A stretch of 64,000 bases of DNA from Plantago ovata (GCA_028274465.1 CM051457.1:71398496-71462495); one strand, 5' to 3'; shown: positions 45,815 through 57,685, numbered from the stretch's first letter. The notes: generated from the letters alone by a model not told the origin. Numbers and translations: made by a program.

Positions 45815-47481
45815 CTTCAGTAAATCAAAAAGTTTACTGGAATTTCAAGCGGAGCGCATGGAGCCTCCCAAGCGCTCCGCTTGACAAGCGGACCGCTTGG
45901 CTCTCGCCAAGCGGTCCGCCTGGACCCTGTACCCGGATTTTCCTCGTTTTTTCCATTCTTCTCGCCTTTGTGCACCCGTTTTAACATGTTTCTTGAGTCC
46001 TTTCAGGTAGTACTCATATATAGGAGATTGGACACGAACCTTTATCTCAGGGAAGTGTACTTTCAATCCAATTTTTCCTTTTCATACGAGCAAAAGTTTA
46101 GGTTTGGGGAGGGGGTATTGGATTTTCAGTACTATATGCTTGTATGGTTCGTACATGCCTGATTTTACTCAAGTTCATGTGATTTGTCGTGTTTTTTCAA
46201 ATTTTTGCATGCATATCATCCATAAATTAGTTGTTGCACGTTGTTGTGTGGAGTCTATTGCCAAGTCTTTTGAACTTTTTTATTGAGTAGACTAAGTGTT
46301 TATGACCATTGATCATATGTTGCATCACTTTGCAAGTAGTTTTAGGCTTGTCTCGCTTGGTTTGTCACATTCACTTGTGCACTAGTTAAGCTTAGTAGTC
46401 TCGACATCACCTCGAGTGGTGTTTCTTCTACTGCGGTTCACGATGACCTTATAAAATGATGCATGTTAGAATCTATGGTTGTAACCCGTGTAATTATGTA
46501 CGTAAGAGGCGTCAAGTTCTTCACCTCGATTAGAGATTGCCAAATGCCTAGGAAGGAGGTAGTGTGAGGTGTGTGATTCCTTGTATTAAACCTATTCTAT
46601 CGAATAGGTTTGGGGAGGGGGTTACGTTGTAATACTTGTCTTTCGTCTTGAGTCGTTGTAGATTTTTCTTAGCTTTATTTTTCTTTTGTTTTGTGTCCCA
46701 ACCTATTCTCTCAAATAGGTTTGGGGAGGTGTTTTTGACACTTAGTACTGCTGCTTGCCCCTATATAAAAAAAAAAGAAAGAGAAAAAGAAAAGAAGAAG
46801 AAAAGAAAAAGAAATATAAAAAAAAAGAGAAAAGAAAAAAAAAGGAAGAAAATAAAGAATAAGACCCAAAAGCAAAAGAAGGGTCGTTGCAAGCCAAAAG
46901 CAGTCTCGTAGTGTCAAGTGTCATGTAGATATTTTGTCCTTGTGAAGTATCGAGTTGTAAATTCTATCTTTCGTTTCGTGTCGTCTTTGTCCAAGGCCTG
47001 TTCTTGACCACCCTCGTCTTTCTATTCAAGAAGTGGTTGAAAGAGGCTCATTCTTGAGAGTCTGGGTAGAATAGGGGAGTGTTATCTTTCTAAGGGAACC
47101 CTCCTTCGTTTGATGAGAGCCAGTATTGGTTCGCCCTCTCTTGAGGAAAAGTCTCACTTGGTGAACAGTAGTAAGCCCTCGGTTTCATAGGCACGGGACA
47201 ATTGTAGTATGATAAGATGCATCATTGTGTCTTCACTGACCAGGTCCAGGTAGAAGATGTTACGAGAGACTCCTTTGCTTAACCAAGTGCACATGAGAAT
47301 GTGTATATTCGCAATCGAGGCATTCTTCAACCTACTTGCATGTCATGCTCATTTGGTTTTGTTCATAAGCATTTGGTAGATTCAATAGATTAGTTCACTT
47401 TACTTGGCATGAGACTCCTTTTGTGTTGCATTTAGGATAGTTTGTTGCTTGAGGACAAGCAAAGGTTTGGTTTGGGGAGTT
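45815..47481 (+). other. Noncoding 3' region of gypsy E with conserved modules
   Basis: Holds the second half of the internal palindrome cluster (45848-45919), two hairpins AACCTATTC...GAATAGGTT type (46589-46610, 46700-46721) each followed by TTTGGGGAGG, a purine-rich tract (46767-46860), blocks also found in F and H, the hairpin TTGCTTGAGGACAAGCAA (47445-47462) and the polypurine tract GGTTTGGGGAG (47469-47479). No credible gene. The Lys-rich ORF over the purine tract is an artefact. Confidence 0.8.
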
Positions 47482-48872
47482 TGATGAACGTATTTTTGAC
47501 GCGTTCATCTTGTCTTTTTTACCTTCTTTTGCTATCTTTTAGCCTTGTTTTTTGGTTAGTTTTGTAGAATAGTGTCACATTTATTGTTTTCTGCATTTCC
47601 AGGCAATTAGGAACGAAATGGCATTTTTGGAGCTAAAAACGAGCTTTTTTGATAGAAAATGGCCCCGTTGAAGTTCCTTGATCTCCACGGCTTGTTCGTG
47701 AGTGTTTGAGCATCAATAAGCATTGAGAAGGATGAGTCCAAGGCACCCGAGGGCCGTACGAGGGCAAAAAGATTGAGTTGGAAGACAAAAATCTGCCCAG
47801 GAGCCAAGCTAAGCGCCTGGAATAGTGAAGCGCTCCGCTTCATTTTCCAGGAGTTTTGGCACAGCAGCCAAGCGAAGCGCTTGGAGGGCCCAAGCGCTTC
47901 ACTTGCCAAGCGCTCCGCTTGGCCTCTCCAAGCGGTCTGCTTGGCAGCGGTTACGTTTTCGAATTTTCCTTCTTTAATCTGATCTTTATTACTTTTTCCA
48001 TACTTTTGAAAATTGGCTTCGTTTTGGCAGAGCTCCTAACCCCCAAAACTCAGATTACATTGTATTTTAGATTGGATTAAAGGTTTTGGCATAGGATTGC
48101 ATCCATTGTTTCATCTACGGAGAGGTTTTCATCAATACCCACCGATTAGTGACAGCTTGGTGGTAACATTGTATCATTATCTCTTGTCTAGTAGTTTGAT
48201 TTGATGTATTCTATTTACAATTCATATGATTTGATGTCTATGTTGATGAATATTAGTAGCTAAATCCTTAGTGTTGGTGGTAGAATGTAGAATATGCATG
48301 CTATGGGTTATGTTTATGCTTACATGAGGTTGTGAGTCAATCTTGCTGCAAATTCCTTCATATGATTCTTAGTTGCCTATAAAATATATTCGAATTGAGT
48401 ATAGTGACAAACTCTTGGTCAATGAAAGCTATAGGATTGTATGTTAGAGATTTGCAGCATGCTAGATAAATGGTGTTAGTGACAAGCACCTCTAAATTAT
48501 TGATAGTGGCCTTTCATGATGTGTATCTTGAAAGTTACCTAGACGAGTTGCTTAGCAGACTTGATCGAAGGTTTTACGCACTAAACTTGTGAGCATATTC
48601 GTAACCCATGCATGTGTATTTGATTTCTACCACCAACCATTTTCCAAACTTGATTACAACAATCTGATTTCTCGTTGCTTTGTTCTAAGAAAACAATTCT
48701 ATAAACACTTGAACACGTTGTCTGAAATAACTAGCAAAAACCACAAACAAAGCCATGTTAGGTCCCGAGAGAACGACACTCGGGGACAACTTGCCATTGC
48801 ACTCTAGTTTGTGTAGTGATAAGTGTTCTTTGGCTATTAAACAAATTTAATTGGTGAAAAACGACATCATCA
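47482..48872 (+). repeat. 3' LTR of gypsy E
   Basis: 1391 bp, same ends as the 5' LTR. Palindrome modules at 47830-47945. Followed directly by the GGTTA duplication. Confidence 0.96.
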
Positions 48873-49527
48873 GGTTAGACGGTTGCCCAACAAGCATGAT
48901 CGACTTTTCCTTCTTAGGAAGAGTTTGATCAAATGTATTCAGCAGATTATGAAGTTCAGGCATTGTTACGTCCTTCGCATTCATCGTGTAGTTAATGATG
49001 AACTGCGAATACGAACTCGGCAATGATTGAAGGACAAAGATCACCATGATATTGTTCTCTAGCTTAACGCCGGCATCGGCAAGCTTTTCAAAGAGACCAA
49101 TCATTTTGAGAACATGTTCATACATGTTCCCTCCTTCATTGAGCTTGCATCTGTGTATCTCTTTGATCAAATCAAATTCAACACTTCTGGCTATCGTCTT
49201 AAAGAGCGACTCAAGATGCTTTAGCATCTCATACGGCAACATGCTTTCATGTTGCCTCTGCAGTTCATTGCTCATTGCCGCCAGCATAATACACTGCGCG
49301 AATCTAGCATCCTCAAGATGCTTATCAGACTTTGCCTTGTTGGCTTGATTCCAAGCAGCAACCTGATCGGCAGTCTGATTTTCGGGGCACACGGGAATGA
49401 CCTCGTCCAAGACGTACTAAATCTTTTCGTACCTCAGCACCAAACGTATATTCCTGATCCAATCTAGGAAGTTTGGTCCGGTCAAAATTTGCTTCTTTAA
49501 GACAGCACGGAGCGAGACGCTCACCAT
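48873..49527 (-). pseudogene. Copia D gag, capsid part
   Basis: Starts at an ATG at 49527 (MVSVSLRAVL, then LTGPNFLDW, the usual copia gag opening) and runs to the E insertion at 48873. UBN2-type motifs (YVLDEVIPV, CIMLAAMSNELQRQHE, NMYEHVLKMIGLFEKL, LQSLPSSYSQFI) are clear. One nonsense codon (TAG at 49417-49419) lies near residue 36. The frame continues at 34977 across E. Confidence 0.92.
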
Positions 49528-50262
49528 TTCTAATATCCTAAGGAGAAATAATATAGAACGAAAATAATAAATCAACTATTGTAATATTATTTCTAAATAC
49601 ACAGTCAACATAACTAAACAACAAGGTCCTTTAGCTGTTTAGCTCCCACTATTTTCACATATGCTTGCCCCCACAACAAACATACGGGTAATGTCCAACA
49701 AGTTACCGTAGTGGCTAAGATCCAAATCCATACTATGCTATACTCCAACGGGGGCTGGTCGCATCGCATAATATGACCGGTAGGACTATCCAATTGCGTC
49801 ACGCAACTCTTGGTTGTTAAATCTAATTTAACCCGATGCCCTACATATTGTACCTATCGAGGTCGCTATATACAACATGCACTAAGTCATAACCATAGGC
49901 TTACTCTAATCTGACGATCACTGCGAGTGTGTAAGACGAGGTCGCCAACACAAGAAAACGCAATGAAAGTTCAGAATTAAAGCACCCTATGGAAAGCATC
50001 TCAGAAATACATACATATATATAAAAACAATTACAATTAAATCATATTTATATTCCAAATATAAAATTCAATCCTCAAAATTTTCAAAATTCGATTTTGG
50101 ATCCAATCTGGAAAAATATATATATATTAAAATATGAGACGGGACCTAGTCCCGTCCCCTACCGTGCCTGCGGCACGCAGGCATGGGCGCCGCAGTCGTG
50201 CGCCGCACCCCGGCGCACGGGCGCCTGGGACGCAGGCGCGGGTGCCCGGGTTGGCGCTTGCG
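49528..50262 (-). other. Leader or foreign segment between D gag and 5' LTR remnant
   Basis: This does not match the R/U5 part of the 3' LTR as it should if this end were intact, and I see no iMet-type primer site. It includes a GC-rich stretch full of short dyads (50156-50262) abutting the point where LTR homology starts. Likely a rearranged end; alternatively a long untranslated leader plus divergent LTR. Confidence 0.5.
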
Positions 50263-51260
50263 AGGTTCCATTTGCAATATTAATACATGAGGACGTTTGA
50301 GAGGTTTCTCAAAGCAAACCCTTTCGTTGCGAAGTCTGTTGCGCTCAACGCGGCGATGGTAACTTCCCTTCATCTGACTGACTCGAATGCATCTAGGATC
50401 GATGATGTGTCTATCCCAATAATACATCCATGGGCGTCTCAGGGAGTTGCTTGGTTACTAAGATATACTTATGACCATCATAATATATCGATGCACTGGC
50501 CAGTGACTTTACCAACACAACTATGAAGACTACGAGAAGTACTCTCCTGTGCTACACATGAGAGATGAATCCTTCACAGAAACACTTATCATCCCCATTT
50601 GTATGTAGCCATAATCCTGGATCGTGTCTTAGCTCAACTGCTTATTCAGAGCTGACATCGACGGGTCCACCAAGGATATGGGGCAACAAATGTGATGATA
50701 AAGTCCTATAAGTCCAAAGGACGACTGACATCACTTCGACAACTTACCGGTTCTCATAGACACTTCGGTGTAGAGTATACATCGATGGGAGTGTCCGGTG
50801 GGTACTTCCATTGTTCGATAATCCTTCTTCGAACAACTATGCGCAGTTATGGGAACGTTTCTCGATTGTCCAACAATCCGTTCCGTGGCCGTGGGATCGG
50901 CTCACACTTCCTCCAACAAGTATAACCTCCACACATACTAGTCTCATCTGGTTCATTCAGACCCCTACATCCGAGATGAACCTCGACTAGGGAGAGTTTG
51001 AGATAGATGATAACTCATATAGCTCCCACTATCTGTGTGATCGGTCATCTATCCGAGGGGACATGTTTAATATCAATACAGACAGTAATAGAGATATGAC
51101 ATGCTGCATGCCTGGTGTAATATAAATATGAAAGCGATACTCAATAGTAAAACAACAAACATATATTATATTACGTTGACCTGTGTAATAGTACATATAT
51201 GCCCTCTATAAGGGTTCCATGCCCTTAATAAGGACTGTCTCTAGGACATATACACTATCA
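50263..51260 (-). repeat. 5' LTR remnant of copia D (U3 part)
   Basis: Matches 30412-31392 with scattered differences and an extra 15 bases near 51010. It begins (minus strand) TGATAGTGTATATG exactly as the 3' LTR does. The R/U5 half is absent. Confidence 0.85.
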
Positions 51261-51265
51261 GTGCA

Positions 51266-51794
51266 GTCTAGCAGGCTGCTGTTAATGGACAACAGCAGCC
51301 CGCTGGGCTGCCTGCTATAGAATAGCAGCAGGCCTGGCCTGCTGCTTTCAATTTTTATATTTTTTTTAATATGTTAATTTTATTTATTTATCTATAATAC
51401 GAAGGGTTGATTTCAAGTGATAAATAACAAAACTATTATGAGAATTATAACTATGCGGTAATAGTACTTTCTTTAAGTTAATTAGTCAAAAAGTTATACG
51501 AAATTTATAATTATATTAAAAAAATAATGAACCATTAAGAAATTAAAATTATGATATTGAGTTATTTAAATCGGAATTTTGTGTTAATTTTAAAAGTTTA
51601 TTGTTTACTTTTTAAAACTTATGAGAGTAAAGGACTTTTTATAATTTACAAATAATTTCCATTATTTAGTAAATTGATGTTACAACATTTAACATTTGCC
51701 TTACTATATTACTTCTATAAACCAATCACACCTATACCAACACTACTTTATTCTTAAACCACCTTACACAACTCTCATCCTCACCAAAACTTTG
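51266..51794. other. Intergenic, palindromic then AT-rich
   Basis: Starts with GCAGCAGGC/GCCTGCTGC palindromes similar to those left of D (29263-29310), then AT-rich DNA. No gene seen. Confidence 0.5.
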
Positions 51795-54700
51795 TTTTTT
51801 TTTTTGATGAAGTAGTTTTTATTCAAACATAAAGACTGTACAATGTTTGGTCGAGTGCCGATCCCACAAGTCGGGAGGTCACCCCCGATATATCTGATTC
51901 CAAGCAAGTTTTCAACCAAACAGGCAAAATATCCCAAGTCCAGAACATAACCGGATACAACAAAGTGCCAGACTGGGAAGACACTACTTCATTCCGAAAT
52001 CTACTACTAGCAACTTTAGACAGAAGATCTGCGGACGCATTACTCTCTCTATAGATGCCTTGGATGTAGATGGCCCCAAAATGTGTAGCAAGTTCCTTGA
52101 TATCACGCACTAGGAGCCTAGCCGGACGAGGAGGATCCAGATTCCTACATAACACAGCAAGGGCATACTGAGAGTCAATTCTTATAACATGAGAAGGAAC
52201 CTGAAGTCTCATGGCTACAAGTAAACCAGCCTTGATGGCCCAAAGTTCAGCTGTATGATTATCACAGTTGCCTACAAATTGTGCAAAACATTGATGAAAG
52301 TGACCCTTGCTATTAACTAACATGCAACCCACACCTGCATCCCCATTGTCAAGGACTGACCCATCAGTAAATAAACAAAACACCCCAGGTGGTGGACAAA
52401 TGAATTTACAAGTGACTGACCATCTTTCAACTGGTAATTGAGGAGCAATATGCAAAAGAGACTGTCTAGCACAATGAAGCAGTGATTGTTGTGTGAAATG
52501 TTCATGAGTAAACAAAGCTATGTTTCTAAATTTCCAAATTGTCCAACAACCTACCAGCAATGCAACCTGTGCATGTGAATTAAGATGGAAAGAAAAAGAG
52601 CCTGACCAAAACTGGCCAAGTTGTCCAATGAGATAGGTGGCATAAAAGCTTGCCTAAACCATTGAAATGCAGGACAATGAAAGAAAAGGTGGCAAGAAGT
52701 TTCAGCAGCAAGTTGACAAAACACACAGACATCATCCTCCAACAAGTGATGAATAAACAACCAATGTCTGGTTGGCAGCCTGTCATGGACAGCCAGCCAA
52801 GCAAAAATTCTTTGCCTAGGAAAAACCTACATTTTCCATATCCTATGCCAAGGCCAAGTAGGTCTAACTAGCTTCTGATTGATAAGGCACAAATAAGCAG
52901 TTTTGACAGTAAACATGCCAGTAATACTACCCCCCCAAGCTAACATATCAATAAGAGGCTCATCTGCTAAAGGAGTACCCTGGATTAGTTCCAGGATTTC
53001 TTGAGGTACTAGATGTGCTAACATGTCTAGATCCCAAGCACAGTGAGATAATATGACATCCTTCACTTGAAAATGAGCAGTATTTTCAGGCACATTACCA
53101 ACTAGTTGAGCTAAAGGGATCTTACCACACCAGACATCAAACCAAAAAGACACAGCTTCACCTGATCCTATAATCCAAGCAAGATGTACTTTAAAGGAGT
53201 TCCTAAGCTGTAAGATTCCTTTCCACAACCAGCTAGCTGAAGAGAGTGGTCTAGCATGCCAGAGATCTGGACTAGCAAAATACTTAGCTTTGTACACTGA
53301 AGCCCAAAGGGAAGAAGGGTCCTGCAAAAGTCTCCAAATAAGTTTAAAAAGGAAAGCTTTGTTTAATAAGGAAAGATTTCTAATTCCTAACCCCCCCCCC
53401 CATTAGCCTTAGGAGTACAGACTAAGTCCCAGTTGATTAATGGCCTGACTTTCCTGTTCTTGGTAGGACTCCACAAAAAATTCCTATTGATGCTATTGAT
53501 CCTATCAATGACAGAAGCAGGAAGAGTGAGAACTGACATATGATAGCTAGGGATTGAGGTAGTAACACTTTGAATGAGGACCAACCTTCCAGCATAAGAC
53601 AAAAATTTATTATACCATACATCCACCCTAGCCAGTACCCTATCAATTAAACTGTTAAAAAATTGAGCCTTATTTCTTCCAAAAACAAAAGGAATACCTA
53701 GATACTTATCCTGAGGCTGATTAATAGTAACTCCAAGCTGTTGTAAAAGAGCCTACTCCCTGTCAGGTGGTGTATTGGGAGAGAAAATCACCCTGGATTT
53801 TTCCCAACATACCCCCTGGCCTGCCATTCTCTCATAAGACTGGAGGCTATGAAGAAGAGTATTTATAGAACCTGGATCTGTCTTGCAAAAGACCATACAA
53901 TCATCTGGAAAACAAAGGTTAGGAACTGCAGGAGCTGTGGGATGTGCTAGTAAGCAACCAAGACTTTGATCAGAAGTTCTAGTGAGTATATCATGTATAA
54001 GCATTTCTTGACAAAAAATGAAAAGATAAGGGGACAAAGGATCACCTTGTCTTAAACCTCTCATTGGTTGCCAAGACTCAGAGATATATCCATTCACCTT
54101 TACTCTAAAAGAGCAGGAAGAAACACAATGCATAATCCTCTGAATCCAAATAAAAGGAAAACCAAATTTTGCCAAGACAGCTTCTAGAAAGGACCATTCC
54201 AATCTATCATATGCCTTAGCAATATCCAGTTTAAGAGCCATGTATTGTGCCCCTCCTTGCTTCTTCTTAAGTAAAGTATGGATAATCTCATGTGCAATCA
54301 TAATATTATCACCAATACACCTACCTGGCACAAAAGCATTCTGAAAAGGAGAAACGAGCTTTCCTAACAGAGGCCTAATCCTATGAACCATCAGCGTAGT
54401 TATAATTTTGTAAGTGACATTACACAAGCTGATAGGTCTAAAATGACTTGGTAATAAAGGTTCCTCTCTTTTTGGCAAAATCACAATGTGAGTCTCATTC
54501 ATCCTAGTGTCTAAAAATCCATGATAAAAGAAACTCCTGACATACTGAATGACTTTGTGCTTAACTTGAGGCCAAAAACTATGAAAGAAATGGTCTGTCA
54601 GGCCATCATGACCTGGAGCTTTCATTCCTCCAATAGCTTTTACAGCACCCCACATCTCATCATCAGTGACTGGTCTCAAAAGGTTAAACCTATCCTGATC

Positions 54701-56023
54701 AGACAAAGAAGGAACCTGCAAGTGATCCAATTGAGGCAACACAGATGTAGCTTGACAAGCTTGGTTACTAAAGAAAGTTCTAAAGCAATCAAGAATGTCA
54801 TTCATCTCTGTTACCCAATGGCCAGAAGCATTCTGGATGCCATGTACAAAATTAGTTCTCTGTCTCTGTGTAGCAAAAGCATGAAAATTATGCAACATTT
54901 TTTGATAAATATCTTGCAGGATCATATTACATTTGTCAATATCCGAATTAATGTCCTGCAAAATTGTATTCGGCCAGGATCTAGCCACTAAACCAATCTT
55001 AAGAATGATATCATGCAAAGGAGGACCAGACTGACCTGACCCAAAATTTTGTAAAAAGGTGCACATGTTTTAATTAAAACTTTCCAACTGAGTCCAAGCA
55101 TTCTCAAATCGAAATACCCTCTGAGGTTTTTGGATTTTCAAATTCAAATCAATCAATAAAGCAGTATGATCAGAGGAAGAAGCTACAACATTTCTCACAG
55201 CAATTTTAGGAGCAAAATTAAGCAAATTATTATTCCTTAACACCCTATCAAGTCTTTCTGACACAAAATTGGCCCCAAAGTTCTTAGAAACCCAAGTTAA
55301 GTGTGGCCCACAGGCTCCCAAATCCATCAATTCACAATAATTCACACAATCACGAAAAGCATTAATCTTACTCCATCTAATCCTACCCCCTCCTTGTTTT
55401 TCATGAGCAAAAAGAAAATTATTAAATCCCCCGCAACTAACCAAGGTCCAGACACAGAAGCACTTAAATTTTTAAGTTCTTGCCATACATGATGCTGGAG
55501 ATGTGGCTGCGGGAAGTTGTAAACCGTGGTAGCAGTAAGAGTGTTGGAAACCCCTTGAAATTTCAGCTTGTAAGAAAACACCCTCTCAGCCTCTGAGTCA
55601 ATGCGAACCTCCACCCGGCGTTCATTCCAAAGAAATGCAAAACCCCCTACCTGGCCCCTCGAAGATACCAGTTTCTTGTTAGGAAACTTAAATTCCTTAA
55701 CCACCTGCTCCATATCATCAGCAGAAAGTCTAGTATCAAATATGGCAAAGAAAACAGGATTATATGTCCTGATAAACTCCCACATTTGTTCCTTGAAAGC
55801 TGGCTTTTTATCCCCCTAGCATTCCATACCAAAACCTTCATCGACATTCGATCCATTAACGGATTCCACAGCTCCCAGAATCTGGGGTCCCTCCTGATTT
55901 CTGTGTCGCTTCGAATGGTTACGGGGTTCGGACACCGCGGGGCACCAATCCCGACTGGAGCTATAGTCAAGGAATGAGAGATCTCCTTCCCATGAGAGAC
56001 GATCTCTTCTTCGAATCGGTACT
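51795..56023 (-). mobile_element. L1-type LINE, 5' part displaced by copia C
   Basis: A non-LTR retrotransposon on the minus strand. The 3' end is a short poly(A) (T-run 51795-51805), a very short 3' UTR, then ORF2 reading right to left. The 5' side is cut at 56024 by the LTR of copia copy C; ORF1 is not visible. The host flank at the right is therefore beyond copy C or lost. Several frameshifts and stops make it inactive. Confidence 0.92.
51823..55847 (-). pseudogene. LINE ORF2 (endonuclease, RT, RNase H)
   Basis: In order: apurinic-type endonuclease starting MSMKVLVWNARG at 55847 (DTRLSADD, then PWLVAGD where the frame shifts near 55440, then SERLDRVL and SSDHTALL), reverse transcriptase (HFRPISLCNVTYKI, NAFVPGR, ALKLDIAKAYDRLEW, GLRQGDPLSPYLF; active site FPDD at about 53900-53911 instead of FADD), a zinc-finger-like CVFCQLAAETSCHLFFHC region at 52700-52760, and a C-terminal RNase H (FTDGSVLDNGDAGVG, HTAELWAIKAGL, IDSQYAL, NASADLLSK) as in many plant L1 elements. 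In-frame stops near 55070 and 53753; frameshifts near 53340 and 52560. A C-run at 53389-53401 is probably one of the breaks. Confidence 0.92.
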
Positions 56024-57671
56024 TGTTAGGAAACTTGTAATTTTGATGAGCAATTAACCATGCTAAATTAAGGAAAGTCCAGTAACTAGTACTCTTAAGG
56101 TCCATGGGAATTTAGAATTTTAAGGACATGGTAAAAGAGGAACGTTTGCTGAAGACTTAGATTAGGTGTTAGTTAAGATGGTTTTTACCGCTTACGATGT
56201 ATTTTATTTTCTGAAGAGAAAATAACTTATTGAAGCTTTAGCTTATGATGTATCTTATTTTCTGAAAAGAAAATAACCTATTGAAGCATTTGCTGACGAT
56301 GTACTTTGTTTTTACAAACAAACTATTGAAACATTTAGAAACCGCTCAGAATCTTGAAGATTCTTGAAGATCTGAAGACTTGAAGAATTCGAAGATATGA
56401 AGACTAGAAGATTGCTGAAAACTGGTATCTAGAAAGGCACGTGTTGCTCAGAAAGTGGAAACTTCAGCAACAGCATTGCATAAGTGAAAATCTGAAAGAC
56501 AGAGTAGGTTGTGCTTGCTGAAACTGAGACTAACCACTTGCTGATGGAACATATGTGACCTCTTGCTGAAAGTACTTGAATTTGCGCTCCATTGTTACTG
56601 TTTGAATTCTATTCAAATATGCATTAAATGCAAAGCTTACACACGAAGGACATGAAGACTAGAAGACAAACAAGGACGCTGCTGAAAGTACAAAAGCAAG
56701 ATAGTGACATCTTAAGGATTAAAAGCCTTGGAATTTAAAATTCAAACGGCTCCTTACTTGCACTATAAATAGAGGTCATCCGGCAAAGAGTTGAAGTGTG
56801 TCAACAACGTGATCAAACTCTCACTTGTGCTTAAACTCACATACCTTCAAACTCTCTATACTGCCATTGATCCGTTCCAAGACTTAAAGCTTGAAAAACC
56901 TACTTGTGAAGAAGTAGAACAAACTCGGCTAAGAAATTAGTTAAGTGTTCTTTCTTTCGAACAAGAACAGGTCTTGACACCAGAAACAATTAAACTTGTT
57001 TACTGCAAAGTATTCAAAGTTGTGTTTCTTAGATTACTTGTTGTAACTGAATAAGTTATAATTAAGTTATCTCACCCCAAAACTCTCTAACTGAAAATAC
57101 ACCCTTTCAGGCGTGATATTCAGGGGGAACTTAATCGAGCATAGTTTTGCTGATTAAAAGTACCAAGTTTGGTGGAGAACAAGGTTACGTTCTCTAGATT
57201 AGGTTGGAGACAAAGCAAGTGTGCTTTGGTTTTTGTTGAATCGCTTTAGATAGGAGATTGTAAGGAACCTCAATCATATCTTAGTGGATTCATTCCTAAG
57301 AAAGGACAAAGTGGATTAGTTGAGAGATTACGCCACTCTCAGATACCACTATAAAAGTGTTTGTGTGATTTACTTACTGTACTTAGTTTTCAGCAAATCA
57401 TATCTGTCTGTACACAGTCACTCACATCACTTGCTGAAACCTTTACTTACTGAAAAAGCACTTATTGTATCAAAGACTTCCGCTCTCTGATTTTAAGTAT
57501 CGGCAAACCAAGCTACTGAAAAGTAACTTACGCTTGCTGAGAAAGTTAAGTACCAGCAAACTCATTACTGAAAAGTAATAAGCACTTGCTGAGAAAGTTT
57601 TAAACAACGAAAGTTTGAAAAGACTATTCACCCCCCCCCTAGTCTTTTCTTGTTGTTTAAATGGACCAACA
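56024..57671 (+). repeat. 5' LTR of copia copy C
   Basis: 1648 bp, TGTTAGGAAAC ... GGACCAACA. TATA box TATAAATA at 56764-56771. By eye about 13 TGCTGA/TCAGCA hexamers, where fewer than one would be expected by chance. Confidence 0.95.
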
Positions 57672-57673
57672 AG

Positions 57674-57685
57674 TGGTATCAGAGC
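57674..57685 (+). other. Primer binding site, iMet type (copy C)
   Basis: TGGTATCAGAGC two bases after the LTR end, complementary to the 3' end of initiator methionine tRNA. Confidence 0.93.

Larger units (their letters stand above)
34978..48872 (+). mobile_element. Non-autonomous Athila-like gypsy element E
   Basis: Plus-strand element with 1.4-kb LTRs, an Asp-type primer site, a gag-like ORF and a polypurine tract. Perfect 5-bp duplications GGTTA flank it (34973-34977, 48873-48877). Without the nested copia B, the internal part is only about 3 kb and contains no protease, reverse transcriptase or integrase, so it needed proteins from another element. The LTRs are about 98% alike over the first 150 bases by eye, so it is fairly young. 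It lies inside the gag of copia D. Confidence 0.95.
29312..51260 (-). mobile_element. Copia retrotransposon D, split by nested insertions
   Basis: The outermost level of the nest, on the minus strand. 3' LTR at 29312-31392, pol at 31400-34750, the zinc-knuckle part of gag up to 34977, and, across element E, the first part of gag at 48873-49527, leader and 5' LTR remnant to 51260. GAGCA (29307-29311) and GTGCA (51261-51265) may be the old target duplication with one change. Skipping E together with one GGTTA copy puts gag back in a single frame. Several stop codons inactivate it. Confidence 0.88.

Noticed and set aside
46636..46911. Lys/Glu-rich ORF
   Set aside because: It only translates the A/G tract of the E 3' region; the same tract in F and H gives unrelated frames.
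50156..50262. GC-rich stretch as tRNA or other RNA gene
   Set aside because: Short dyads but no cloverleaf or A/B box arrangement that I can recognise.
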